In this document: one piece after another, positions 25,527 through 36,310 of the stretch
How positions within the stretch are numbered: the first letter of the stretch is position 1
Layout: each line of letters starts with the position of its first letter
Source: Paenibacillus andongensis
GTDB taxonomy: Bacteria; Bacillota; Bacilli; Paenibacillales; NBRC-103111
NCBI RefSeq assembly: GCF_025369935.1
Contig: NZ_CP104467.1
Span: forward strand, 3,975,001 to 4,039,000
Direction: 5' to 3'
DNA: 64,000 bases
Program-made: the position numbers and the translations under genes
The notes under the pieces: model-generated
Databases searched by the model: none
The model's input: only the letters and a program-made list of their open reading frames with translations
Told to the model about the DNA's origin: nothing

Positions 25527-25662
25527 CATGACAGAAAGGGATACCATAACTATACGCGGAGGCCGGGCGGACAGGGGAATTCTAAAGACAGATTGGCGAC
25601 AATTCTACACGATAAGGAGTTTTTATTAAAATCATTAGCTTCCATTTGCCACCTAAAACAAC

Positions 25663-25712
25663 AAAAAAGCCGCGATTTTCGCGGCCTTTAACGAGATAAT
25701 GTTCTTGTCACC
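25663..25712. terminator. CCGCG hairpin repeat, copy 2 of 3, terminator of rph
   Basis: AAAAAAGCCGCGATTTTCGCGGCCTTT is a terminator for the minus-strand rph transcript (U-run on that strand). Conserved flank AACGAGATAATGTTCTTGTCAC is shared with 34227-34279. Confidence 0.7.
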
Positions 25713-25766
25713 CGACAACAAGCTCAGAGAATCAACGAATCAGAGATTCTTGTATGACAGATTCAG

Positions 25767-28364
<2,598 letters not shown>

Positions 28365-28401
28365 TCAACATCTCTCCTCACCATTAAATTCAGAAAAACA
28401 A

Positions 28402-28548
28402 TTGACAAGAGCTTACCGGCATGGTACAATTAAAGTGTAACATGAAATTACTGTGCACATATGACTTAAGATACTCGTGATCTGATTATAACATCGTGTT
28501 TGTTTAAGTGCAATATATAAAGAACCTGGACAGCTGTCCAGGTTCTTT
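28402..28548 (+). ncRNA. Candidate small RNA with consensus promoter and terminator
   Basis: TTGACA at 28402-28407, a 17-bp spacer and TACAAT at 28425-28430 form a near-perfect sigma-A promoter. A perfect 13-bp-arm palindrome (28521-28546, core ACAGCTGT) followed by TTTT ends the unit. A transcript of about 110 nt from about 28437 would carry only a 12-codon ATG frame without a ribosome site. It is divergent from rph and may be regulatory or an unannotated leader. Confidence 0.4.
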
Positions 28549-28663
28549 TCTGGTTTCCCGTTAACATCTGATGTTCCTATATTAACCGTTACTTCAAAGA
28601 AAAAGGGAGCAACTGCCGGCCGCGGCGATCTTCTCCCTGGTTATTCCATCCCGATATCCCCTT

Positions 28664-29014
28664 TTACTTTTTTTTATCCTTAAACTTTTTCAAGGTGTTG
28701 TAACCTTCTTGGTCAACAGATTCTTGATAGATGTCAGCGTAAGTTTTTGAATCTTTGATTAGATCATCGCAGAAAGCCGCTACGTCACTGCCCGTCACTT
28801 CGAGCACGCCTTTCCCCAAGGCCGCGCCCTCTTCAAAAAGATCGATAATCCCCGAGAGCAAACCCGTCCCGTCGGTTAACTCAACAGGACCGACCTTAAA
28901 GAAATATTTTTGAATCTCTTTATATACAATCTGATAATCTTGCGGGAGCGCTTTGACACGCGCCACATGCGCTCGCCATTCTTTTTTGCCTTCGATGATA
29001 TCTTTTATTCTCAT
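28664..29014 (-). CDS. DUF1048-family protein
   Basis: A 116-residue helical protein beginning MRIKDIIEGKKEWRAHVARV and with LPQDYQIVYKEIQKYF, typical of DUF1048. AGGAGG precedes the ATG. Last gene of the PadR-DUF1048-DUF1048 operon, an arrangement common in Firmicutes whose role is not known. Confidence 0.88.
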   Translation of the reverse strand: MRIKDIIEGKKEWRAHVARVKALPQDYQIVYKEIQKYFFKVGPVELTDGTGLLSGIIDLFEEGAALGKGVLEVTGSDVAAFCDDLIKDSKTYADIYQESVDQEGYNTLKKFKDKKK

Positions 29015-29023
29015 TTTATCCTC

Positions 29024-29371
29024 CTATTTACCTAATTTTTTAGCGATATTTTTGTTGAGTTGCTCGCGCCACTTGTCGCGAAAAGACTTTGCCCCTTCTT
29101 CGCCGGCTAACGCTGAACAGAAGCCTTTGATATCGTCCCCCAGAACCTCTTGAACACGCTGACCGTCCGCCGCCGTTTCTTCGAGCAGGCCAAGTACACC
29201 GTCAAGAATTGGCATGAGGTTGCGACCGGTGAAATCTGAGCGCGGCCAAAGATTGGCATTAATTTTTTCCCATGCAGCTTGATAATCAGCCGGCAGCTTT
29301 TTGGCTCGCGATTCAAAAGATTTCATTTGTTTCGTCATGTCACTGCCGGTGATTTTTTCCCAAAAATTCAT
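29024..29371 (-). CDS. DUF1048-family protein
   Basis: A 115-residue paralogue of the neighbouring DUF1048 protein: FWEKITGSDMTKQMKSFESR, LPADYQAAWEKINANLWP and GDDIKGFCSALAGEEGAKSF. Overlaps the PadR stop by one base; AAGGAG precedes the ATG. Confidence 0.9.
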   Translation of the reverse strand: MNFWEKITGSDMTKQMKSFESRAKKLPADYQAAWEKINANLWPRSDFTGRNLMPILDGVLGLLEETAADGQRVQEVLGDDIKGFCSALAGEEGAKSFRDKWREQLNKNIAKKLGK

Positions 29372-29697
29372 TATTTTTTCTCCTTTAACTCGTTAATTTT
29401 TGATGATACGAACTCCCATTTTTCCCAGAACCTCCGCAGCTCCTCGCGCCCCGCGTCGTTGATCGCGAAAAACTTTCGCGGCGGTCCCATGTCAGAGGGC
29501 TTCTTGGTGATCTCCACCAACTTATTTTTTTCAAGTCGGATCAGGATGGTGTATACCGTTCCCTCCACAACATCTGAGAAACCGAGGGCGTTCAGCCGTC
29601 GTGTGATTTCGTAGCCATAGGTTTCATTGCGGCTTATAATTTCAAGGACGCAGCCTTCAAGCACGCCTTTGAGCATTTCCGTTAGGTTTTCCAGCAC
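29371..29697 (-). CDS. PadR-family transcriptional regulator
   Basis: A 108-residue winged-helix regulator: LKGVLEGCVLEIISRNETYGYEI, the VEGTVYTILIRLEKNKLVE recognition region and a C-terminal helix. The start at 29697 (GTG) gives a 5-nt spacing from AGGAG; another in-frame GTG at 29703 abuts it. It should repress its own operon; AGTATTAC and AGTATCAC repeats at 29732-29765 are operator candidates. Confidence 0.9.
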   Translation of the reverse strand: MLENLTEMLKGVLEGCVLEIISRNETYGYEITRRLNALGFSDVVEGTVYTILIRLEKNKLVEITKKPSDMGPPRKFFAINDAGREELRRFWEKWEFVSSKINELKEKK

Positions 29698-29965
29698 AAT
29701 CACTCCTTGCTATTCTGTATGACCGGTATGAAGTATTACTTACTACAACTATAAAGTATCACGCAGTAGGGTTTTTGTCAATAGCGTTTGCTCCGACACG
29801 GATTTTACATTTTCACTATCCTGACCGATATGTGAGCGAGAGTTTGCCCTGTTTTTTCAAATCAGCTTAGGGGCAAAAAAATAATCCGAAATATAACTAT
29901 TTTCTAATAAGGATTGCAGTTTGGAGAAATACTTTTTAGGAATAAGACAGGAGGTGAACAATAAA

Positions 29966-30046
29966 ATGAGCAGAACTAAAGACAATAACAACCCAAAGCA
30001 TACCACGTCATCAAATAAAACTGGCGAACAAAAGAAATCGAAGTAA
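29966..30046 (+). CDS. 26-residue polar peptide
   Basis: An ATG with a full AGGAGGTGA site at ideal spacing (8 nt), 26 codons and a terminator 41 bp later. The peptide reads MSRTKDNNNPKHTTSSNK and ends QKKSK; it is basic, polar and disordered, reminiscent of minor small spore proteins but not identifiable. Too small to be found by most gene callers. Confidence 0.55.
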   Translation: MSRTKDNNNPKHTTSSNKTGEQKKSK

Positions 30047-30087
30047 AGCTGTTACGTACCCGGTCAAATACTTTCAAAGAATCAACA

Positions 30088-30118
30088 AACCCGGTTTACT
30101 TGTCCGGGTTCTTTTTTT
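30088..30118 (+). terminator. Terminator of the 26-codon gene
   Basis: AACCCGG-tttacttgt-CCGGGTT followed by CTTTTTTT. Confidence 0.8.
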
Positions 30119-30380
30119 GGGGGAAATATAACAACAAGTCATTCCTGATATTGGAGTTAGAAAGTGATGGTAATTGCTTATTTCTGCCCGTCCCTCTGTT
30201 CCTTCATAAACAGAATAATTCCATAATAATAATCCAGTGCCGCAACGCCTTTGATTATGTCTCAGAACCTGACCTTGGATCTTGCCAAGATCCGGAAGCC
30301 TACAATGTAGGTGGTTTTGTTCACAGGACTACAACGTAGGGAAATTTGTGCATTTTTCTCTTACACAAATTTCTCTAAAT
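30119..30380. other. Intergenic stretch with small inverted repeats
   Basis: No credible gene. It holds a CTGCCCGTCCCTC repeat copy (30184-30200), the palindrome GGATCTTGCCAAGATCC (about 30274-30290) and an inverted repeat GAAATTTGTG/CACAAATTTC at about 30340-30372. Confidence 0.4.
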
Positions 30381-30413
30381 AAAAAAATAAAAGCTTGATT
30401 TCTCAAGCTTTTT
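30381..30413 (-). terminator. Terminator of RCC1-repeat gene
   Basis: Minus-strand AAAAGCTTGA-gaaa-TCAAGCTTTT followed by ATTTTTTTA. Confidence 0.75.
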
Positions 30414-30463
30414 CGCGAAGGTTTATGTAGACACTTATAACTATTGTTTATTAATATTGAAAA

Positions 30464-31366
30464 CTAATTGCCGGGTAGTCGGATGCCGCGCCAGCCGCTT
30501 ACATCGCATTGGCCAAATCCATTATCACCCACAGCAACCACCGTGCCGTCCGATTTAAGACCGACGGTATGGGCACAACCCGCCGCAATCGCCACAATAT
30601 CGCGCCAATCACTTACATTACATTGGCCATACTCATTCCAACCCACAGCCGCCACAGTACCGTCTGATTTCAGGCCAATGGTATGATTACTACCCACCGC
30701 TATCGCCACAATACCTCGCCAGCCGCTTACATCACATTGGCCATGGTTATTCAAACCCACAGCCGTCACCGTACCGTCCGATTTAAGACCGATTGTATGA
30801 AGATAACCCGCCGCAACCGCCACAATATCGCACCAGCCGCTTACATTGCATTGGCTATACCGATTATTACCCACAGCCGTCACCGTGCCGTCCAATTTAA
30901 GACCGATGGTATGCCAGTCACCCGCCGCGACCGCCACAATATCATGCCAGCCGCTTACATTGCATTCACCTTCATGATTTCGGCCCACAGCAACCACCGT
31001 GCCATCCGATTTAAGCCCAATGGTACGACGCCAACCCGCCGCAACCGCTACAATATCGCACCAGTCGTTTACATCGCATTGGTCATGCTTATTCCAACCC
31101 ACAGCTGCCACAGTACTGTCAGATTTAAGACCAATTGTATGAGCATTACCTGTGTTCGTCGCCATATGAACATTACCAGCCGCGACCGACACAATATCGC
31201 GCCAGCCGCTTACATCACATTGGCCATATTTATTATCACCCACAGCCATCACCATTCCGTCAGATTTAATCCCAACGGTATGACGACGACCCGCCGATAT
31301 AGTATCTTTAGTCCAGCGTTTCACCTTTAACGACGCCTGTCCGAGCCAATCACCTTCAATGTTCAC
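30464..31366 (-). CDS. RCC1-like beta-propeller repeat protein
   Basis: A 300-residue protein of seven tandem repeats of about 38 residues with consensus HTIGLKSDGTVxAVGxNxxG followed by QCxVSGWxDIVAVAAG, the RCC1/chromosome-condensation blade. Seven blades fit one closed propeller. The gene itself is a tandem DNA repeat of about 114 bp and the protein has no signal peptide. GTG start with AAGGTGAT 8 nt upstream. Bacterial members are probably binding platforms; the partner is unknown. Repeat 2 carries an 11-residue insertion (NVHMATNTGNA). Confidence 0.85.
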   Translation of the reverse strand: MNIEGDWLGQASLKVKRWTKDTISAGRRHTVGIKSDGMVMAVGDNKYGQCDVSGWRDIVSVAAGNVHMATNTGNAHTIGLKSDSTVAAVGWNKHDQCDVNDWCDIVAVAAGWRRTIGLKSDGTVVAVGRNHEGECNVSGWHDIVAVAAGDWHTIGLKLDGTVTAVGNNRYSQCNVSGWCDIVAVAAGYLHTIGLKSDGTVTAVGLNNHGQCDVSGWRGIVAIAVGSNHTIGLKSDGTVAAVGWNEYGQCNVSDWRDIVAIAAGCAHTVGLKSDGTVVAVGDNGFGQCDVSGWRGIRLPGN

Positions 31367-31407
31367 TTGATTATCACCTTCTATTTTTGATTACATATTT
31401 CACTAAT

Positions 31408-31425
31408 CTGCCCGTTCAATAAGAA
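31408..31425. repeat. CTGCCCGT repeat copy
   Basis: CTGCCCGTTCAATAAGAAGG, related to 598, 1202, 30184 and 38990. Confidence 0.35.
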
Positions 31426-31563
31426 GGACGCTCCCGCGCCTTCGCTTGGGCTACGTCCTCTCATTATATTCCATTTTCAATTTAAAAGTTCTCCCGTCCC
31501 TCACCTGCGAAAAATCATTGTAAATCAAAACTGACTTTCCACGATGCTTTTTCAGGAGAATCG

Positions 31564-31683
31564 CTATGTGCCTTTGTCGATAAACTGGTAAGTCTCCGAC
31601 AGTATATTTTCGTGAACCTTCTCATTCGAAATGAACAGGTTCACAAAATCATCTACAACCTCAACTTCAACCTCAATCATCAT
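31564..31683 (-). CDS. 39-residue acidic peptide, uncertain
   Basis: ATG at 31683 with GGAGG 9 nt upstream, just after the ABC-F stop. It encodes MMIEVEVEVVDDFVNLFISN and ends YQFIDKGT. It could be a genuine small gene cotranscribed with the ABC-F gene or the remnant of a longer one. Confidence 0.35.
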   Translation of the reverse strand: MMIEVEVEVVDDFVNLFISNEKVHENILSETYQFIDKGT

Positions 31684-31706
31684 TGCCCTCATCCTCCAAA
31701 AAAGGT

Positions 31707-33191
31707 TTAGTTTGTCAGTTCTACAATCTTTGTTGCGATATTCTTGCAAAACTCGCCGTCATGCTCCACGAACAGAATGGTTGGGGTATGCTCAAGCAGC
31801 AGCTCTTCGATTTGCATACGCGAAATGACGTCAATAAAGTTAAGCGGTTCGTCCCAAATATGCACATGTACTTGCTCGCTCAGGCTTTTAGCGATCAGCA
31901 CCTTTTTCTTCTGGCCGCCGCTAAACGACAACATATCCTTTTCAAACTGGGTTCTGGAGAAATCAAGTTTTCTCAGAATCGATTTAAACAAACTTTCGTC
32001 AATTCCATGCTCCCTAGCATAGTCCGACAAATTTCCACGAAGGTGGGAAGTATCCTGCGATACGTACGATATTCGAAGCTGGCTATCCTTCCGCAAGCTT
32101 CCGGTGTAGCTTAGCCTCTCATCACATATCAGCTTGATAATCGAGGATTTTCCCGAACCGTTCGGGCCCATTAGGGCAATGCGTTCGCCTGGTTCAATCG
32201 TAAAGTTTACATTCTCGCAAACCTGTCTTTCCCCATAATAAATCGAGACCGCATCCAGCTCCACGAGTTGAGGCTTATGATAAGAGAGTTGCGTAATCTC
32301 CAGGTTTTCTGAGCTTTCAATATTTTTCAGAAGCTTGGATTTCTCATCGATGGCCGATTGCTGCCTTTGTTCAATCGATTTCGAGCGCTTCATCATTTTG
32401 GCGGCTTTGTGGCCTACATAGCCTTTGTCGATTTTGGAGCCGGAATTTCTTGTGCCGTTTTTGCTTTTTTCTACGGCATGCGCCCAATTCCCCGTACGTC
32501 TGGCCGAATCGGACAACCGTTTGATGTCCTTACGGAGTTTTTCGTCAGTCGCAAGTTCGAACTGATCCTGCCTTCGCTTATTTTCCCACCAGCTCGAAAA
32601 ATTGCCTTTCTGTATCTCAATATTGGTTTTGTTGATGGAGAGAATGTGATCGACGCAATGATCGAGAAACGCTCTATCATGAGATACAAGAATGAACCCG
32701 CTCTTTGATCTCAAATATTGGCTGACAAGCTTCCTTGCATCCATATCTAGGTGGTTTGTCGGCTCGTCAATGAGCAGGAAGTTGTTCTCCTTAATGAACA
32801 AGGTCGCTAGCAGCACCTTGGTCTGTTCGCCGTTGGATAACGAATTGAAAGGGCGGTACAAAACGTCCTCGGACATTTTTAGTAACGAAAACTCCCGAAT
32901 TAATTGCCAATGCTCATAGTCCGGGAAAATATCTTCAATTACTTCATACGTAAGACTTTCCTTGCTTACCACATGGAATGGAAAATATTCAAATCCGGCC
33001 TGCGACGAAATGTGGCCACTGTATTCATGTTTGCCGAGCAATAGTTGGAGAAACGTCGTTTTCCCCCGGCCATTTCTCCCTGTAAAGCCCAATTTCCAGT
33101 CAGTATCCATCTGAAAACTGACGTTTTCAAAGATGTTGTCGTAGCTACCTTCATAGGCAAACGTCAGGTTTGATACGTTAATAGTAGACAT
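31707..33191 (-). CDS. Lsa-type ABC-F ribosomal protection protein
   Basis: A 494-residue cytoplasmic protein with two ABC ATPase domains and no membrane domain. First domain: Walker A GRNGRGKTT, signature LSNGEQTKVLLA, Walker B LLIDEPTNHLD. Interdomain linker at about 185-310. Second domain: GPNGSGKSS, FSGGQKKKVLIA, HIWDEPLNFID. Length and the N-terminal INVSNLTFAYEGSYDNIFENV match the Lsa group, which protects ribosomes from lincosamides, streptogramin A and pleuromutilins. The start at 33191 has GGAGGAAATC upstream. The leader (33192-33460) carries an attenuator. Confidence 0.9.
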   Translation of the reverse strand: MSTINVSNLTFAYEGSYDNIFENVSFQMDTDWKLGFTGRNGRGKTTFLQLLLGKHEYSGHISSQAGFEYFPFHVVSKESLTYEVIEDIFPDYEHWQLIREFSLLKMSEDVLYRPFNSLSNGEQTKVLLATLFIKENNFLLIDEPTNHLDMDARKLVSQYLRSKSGFILVSHDRAFLDHCVDHILSINKTNIEIQKGNFSSWWENKRRQDQFELATDEKLRKDIKRLSDSARRTGNWAHAVEKSKNGTRNSGSKIDKGYVGHKAAKMMKRSKSIEQRQQSAIDEKSKLLKNIESSENLEITQLSYHKPQLVELDAVSIYYGERQVCENVNFTIEPGERIALMGPNGSGKSSIIKLICDERLSYTGSLRKDSQLRISYVSQDTSHLRGNLSDYAREHGIDESLFKSILRKLDFSRTQFEKDMLSFSGGQKKKVLIAKSLSEQVHVHIWDEPLNFIDVISRMQIEELLLEHTPTILFVEHDGEFCKNIATKIVELTN

Positions 33192-33222
33192 TCCGATTTC
33201 CTCCTTTATCGTAAAAAAAATA

Positions 33223-33252
33223 AGCTGCAAGAAAGTTACCTTTCCTGCAGCT
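33223..33252 (-). terminator. Intrinsic terminator inside the ABC-F leader
   Basis: 13-bp stem with one mismatch, 4-nt loop, followed on the minus strand by TTATTTTTTTT. Confidence 0.8.
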
Positions 33253-33270
33253 CAAAAAAATACGACAAAT

Positions 33271-33357
33271 TCAACCCGGGCCAGGGTATGAAAAAGGATA
33301 TATTTTGAGTGAAAAGAATAAGGTAACTTTCTTGCCAATCAAGAATAAAACAAGCAT
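33271..33357 (-). CDS. Leader peptide frame in ABC-F leader (28 codons)
   Basis: ATG at 33357, stop TGA at 33271. The peptide begins MLVLFLIGKKVTLFF and ends SYPGPG. Codons 8-13 lie exactly over the antiterminator segment (33320-33335), so ribosome position would decide RNA folding. No strong ribosome site is seen, which lowers confidence. Confidence 0.45.
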   Translation of the reverse strand: MLVLFLIGKKVTLFFSLKIYPFSYPGPG

Positions 33358-33415
33358 TGTTCTATTCTTAGAAAAAGGGCAAGAAATATTACATTATCCT
33401 CTTCAACTCCAATCG

Positions 33416-33439
33416 TTAAATGTAGCGATATTTTATCAT
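33416..33439 (-). CDS. Seven-codon upstream peptide MIKYRYI
   Basis: ATG at 33439 with AAGGA 7 nt upstream, then TAA at 33416. The same frame is open upstream to an ATG near 33529 (38 codons), so it might be the tail of a slightly longer peptide. Confidence 0.4.
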   Translation of the reverse strand: MIKYRYI

Positions 33440-33627
33440 ATTCTTTTCCTTGTTGCAACTTCTTTTTAAGGATGCTACAGTCATGCCCACAAGAACACAT
33501 ATGTACATGCCAATCGGTCTTATCATTTTCATTATCCCATTATCTCCCTAGTTATATTTATAACTTTAAGAAAATAAATTGAATAAACTACTTCTACACC
33601 TTATATTAAATGATCATAAACGAGCAA

Positions 33628-33659
<32 letters not shown>

Positions 33660-33705
33660 CGTGATTTCATTCCAATTAATAACTCGAAAATGGGGGAAGG
33701 CAAAC

Positions 33706-33927
33706 TTGTCTAATAACATTGGTTTTGCATTTAGCTCAGGTATTATTTTATTATTTGCTTTAATATCCTTTATGTTATTTTTGGCACACATAGTTTTATG
33801 CGTATGGGCATACCGAGATAGCATAAGGAGAGGTAAAAGTACGGAATTTGCAATAATTATCCTATTAGCAATGTTGTTTTTCCCAATCATTGGTCTGATC
33901 GTTTATCTCATTATTCGTAATGATTAG
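33706..33927 (+). CDS. Small two-helix membrane protein (PLDc_N-like)
   Basis: A 73-residue protein starting at a TTG preceded by GGGGGAAGG: SNNIGFAFSSGIILLFALISF, a charged YRDSIRRGKSTE loop and a C-terminal helix ending IIGLIVYLIIRND. The C-terminal half recalls the PLDc_N (cardiolipin-synthase N-terminal) hairpin of small membrane proteins. The frame is open back to an ATG at 33610 through the TTAC repeat, but that ATG has no ribosome site. Confidence 0.65.
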   Translation: MSNNIGFAFSSGIILLFALISFMLFLAHIVLCVWAYRDSIRRGKSTEFAIIILLAMLFFPIIGLIVYLIIRND

Positions 33928-34226
33928 TTCCGGGTCAATTCATCGAAATTTCCACACCCAAGACTCAGAATACAAAAAAAAGAGCTAATGCTCAGCAAGC
34001 AAGCTCCTCCACAATCGTATCCGTTAACTTAAGCTGCAGGATTCCGCTCGGTTTGATTTAACATTCGTATTGCCACAGCGTTATATTTAGGTATGACCAA
34101 CAGAGCATTTCAGAATATTCCGAGGGATTAAAAAGACCCCTTTGGAAGTTGTCCTCCCAATTCCAACGAAATGGAATCACATTCCTTTTTCAATTGGCCT
34201 GACATCAACTTTATCCCATAAAATCA

Positions 34227-34279
34227 GAAATACCGCGATTTACGCGGTATTTAGTGAGACAATGTTCTTTTCACGTGAC
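34227..34279. repeat. CCGCG hairpin repeat, copy 3 of 3
   Basis: GAAATACCGCGATTTACGCGGTATTTAGTGAGACAATGTTCTTTTCACGTGAC; hairpin ATACCGCG/CGCGGTAT. It stands right behind the minus-strand gene at 34298 and may terminate it. Confidence 0.55.
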
Positions 34280-34297
34280 TATCCTCGCATTGATCTC

Positions 34298-34612
34298 TTA
34301 TTGAAGAAAGGAATCGTTTCTAAGCCAAGACCCACCTTCATCAGTGCTCCGGTAACACAACGTTGCAGCTTGGAGTGCTCCCTTTGCCGCTTCCTCTAGT
34401 GAATTATAACGGTTTTCCATTGCAACAATAGGTCCGGCATTGTCTGCGCCTCTGTAATAATGACTGAGCTCATAGAAGTAATTGCCCTCCCGATTTTTAA
34501 GAATGTTAATTCCAATATATATACCATCTATTCTTGCTTTTAAACATTGGACGACCTCGTGAACGGATTCAATATCTGCATGGACATTCTCGAGCTCAGA
34601 TAAATTTAACAT
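34298..34612 (-). CDS. Uncharacterised 104-residue protein
   Basis: Starts MLNLSELENVHADIESVHEV with GGAGG upstream of the ATG. It contains IDGIYIGINILKNREGNYFYEL and a C-terminal ATLCYRSTDEGGSWLRNDSF. The acidic/hydrophobic pattern suggests a small alpha+beta cytoplasmic protein. No family recognised and no operon partner. Confidence 0.65.
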   Translation of the reverse strand: MLNLSELENVHADIESVHEVVQCLKARIDGIYIGINILKNREGNYFYELSHYYRGADNAGPIVAMENRYNSLEEAAKGALQAATLCYRSTDEGGSWLRNDSFLQ

Positions 34613-34983
34613 GCTTTATACCTCCACGTCATCGTTCATATCCACTTCAAAATCAAGGTATCGTGGATAGTTTATCCAGTTTACTGAAATCGATTCAATT
34701 TCAGATGTCTGATGTAGGCTGAATCTTTATAATTTATTACTTCATCCATGGGTCCAAGCTCTTTTTGTTCACCATTAATAAAAATTTATATTTTCTCATA
34801 TTTACACTTCCTGTCTGTTCTGTAATTTCGTAACTCACGATTAGGAATACTTCTGCTCTGTTTATCTAAGTTCATGTCACATTTTATACTTTCTAAGTGG
34901 TTCTATAGATCCATTTCTATCTGAACTTAACAGTTGTATATTTTTCACCTTTTGGAAAATAATACTTCCTGGAGGTGTATGAA
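34613..34983. other. Intergenic region before second ger operon
   Basis: About 370 bp, AT-rich. TGTATA-N17-AATAATA at 34935-34964 looks like a sigma-G promoter, but its start point would fall on the ribosome site, so the real promoter is probably elsewhere. No gene or strong hairpin seen. Confidence 0.4.
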
Positions 34984-36297
34984 ATGGGAACCTATGTGGA
35001 GATGATCAAAAGCAAATCCAAAACACAGCATGACTTGAAAATAGAACAGTTGCATATTGGATCGATCCATGTGTGGATGGTTGGCTATGAATCCATTGTC
35101 GAATGGCAAGAAACTATTGCGAACATTTCGAACTGTGGCATTACCACGGAATCCAACTACGAAGAATTATATATGCGCTTATTCGGGCAAGATTGGGATC
35201 CGGAAGCTTTGGATGTGCTTTTACAAGGGAAAGTTGCCTTTATCGACTCTAATTTTGAACAAGCGTTCAGTTTTCAAGGTAAACTCAAGACACTTGCCAG
35301 AGCAATAGACAAAGCGGAAAACGAGTCCATGCCCTTTTCACCTGCTATTGTTTTTATGGAGCCAATATCCACAAATATAGGGATACTTCGTAAATCTATA
35401 AATTCACATTGTTTAGAGGTCGAAGGTTTCCAATTCAATGGCGTAGGAACAAAAGAGGCATCATTAGTTTACTTGTCAGAGTGTGTAGATAAAGGTTTAC
35501 TTAATCATGTCAGGCATACTTTGAACAATGCTTCCGAGCAAGACCTCCGGAACGGACAAGATCTCATCCGAATTTTCGGATACAACCGATTTCATCTAGT
35601 GTCGCCTTTTCATAAAACGGAAATTCCCGGACAAGCGGTCACGTCCATGATGCATGGTAGAGTCATTCTACTAATCGACGGTGAGCCGACCGCACATGTG
35701 CTCCCCTTACTATTCGGAGATTTTATTGCTTTGGATTGGGATAGACAATTTCCAGTTTTAGTTATGATTGTGTTGCGTTCTTTGCGCTTACTCAGCCTAT
35801 TAATCGCACTTTTGACTCCAGGCCTTTATGTGGCTCTAGTATCTGTAAATCCGGAGACATTACGTATTGAATTGGCTCTTTCCATCGCTACAAGTCGGAT
35901 TGGAATACCTTTGCCTACTTTTTTAGAAATGCTGCTGCTCCTTATCATCAGTGAAATCATAGTTGAAGCGACTCAGCGTTTACCCAAAAGTATTGCTGCA
36001 GCGAATACACTTATCGGAGGAATTATCCTTGGACAAGCAATTGTTGAAGCAAAACTGGTCAGCAGCTTGGTCATTATTGTACTATCGGCCTCCGTAACAG
36101 CCAACTTTGCTTTTCCGAATTATTTGAATACTTTAGTGATTAGAATGCTGCGTTCGGGCATTGTCGTGTTGTCAGGTATTTTCGGTATTTTTGGCATATT
36201 TGCTGCCTTTCTCGGCATATGTTATTACGCTTGCAGCTTACAGCGTTTCGGTGTTCCTTTTATGAATTTTCTCTCCCCCAAAAAGCTAGGACAATGA
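34984..36297 (+). CDS. GerA-type germination protein A subunit (short form)
   Basis: A 437-residue GerA-family protein, shorter than the 505-residue paralogue at 9199-10716 because the N-terminal soluble domain is reduced. The pair LLQGKVAFIDSN and GRVILLIDGEPTAHVLPLLFGDF, then five membrane helices with IGIPLPTFLEMLLLLIISEIIVEATQRLPKS, are diagnostic. The start at 34984 gives proper spacing to GGAGG; an in-frame GTG at 34975 abuts it. First gene of a complete A-B-C operon. Confidence 0.88.
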   Translation: MGTYVEMIKSKSKTQHDLKIEQLHIGSIHVWMVGYESIVEWQETIANISNCGITTESNYEELYMRLFGQDWDPEALDVLLQGKVAFIDSNFEQAFSFQGKLKTLARAIDKAENESMPFSPAIVFMEPISTNIGILRKSINSHCLEVEGFQFNGVGTKEASLVYLSECVDKGLLNHVRHTLNNASEQDLRNGQDLIRIFGYNRFHLVSPFHKTEIPGQAVTSMMHGRVILLIDGEPTAHVLPLLFGDFIALDWDRQFPVLVMIVLRSLRLLSLLIALLTPGLYVALVSVNPETLRIELALSIATSRIGIPLPTFLEMLLLLIISEIIVEATQRLPKSIAAANTLIGGIILGQAIVEAKLVSSLVIIVLSASVTANFAFPNYLNTLVIRMLRSGIVVLSGIFGIFGIFAAFLGICYYACSLQRFGVPFMNFLSPKKLGQ

Positions 36298-36310
36298 CTC
36301 TGGGAAAGAA

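Larger units (their letters stand above)
33192..33460 (-). promoter_or_regulatory. Transcription attenuator leader of the ABC-F gene
   Basis: Three minus-strand segments can pair in alternative ways. A terminator (33223-33252, AGCTGCAGGAAAG/CTTTCTTGCAGCT plus eight U) lies just before the gene. Segment 2 (33320-33335) is perfectly complementary over 16 nt to the terminator's 3' half (33227-33242), so it can block it. Segment 1 (33378-33386) is complementary over 9 nt to segment 2, so it can restore termination. Small reading frames at 33271-33357 and 33416-33439 could couple ribosome stalling to the switch. Confidence 0.75.

Noticed and set aside
28365-28440. Rifamycin-associated element upstream of rph
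   Set aside because: I could not recognise the known inverted repeat; only AATTG/CAATT around the divergent promoter is visible, too weak to claim.
30683-31330. 215-codon plus-strand frame
   Set aside because: Exactly antisense to the RCC1 repeats; its apparent repeats mirror those of the real gene.
30464-31366. CRISPR-like periodicity
   Set aside because: The 114-bp repeats are protein-coding RCC1 blades with no spacers; no cas genes are present.
34935-34964. Sigma-G promoter for the second ger operon
   Set aside because: Motif fits, but the predicted start would fall on the ribosome site, leaving no usable leader.
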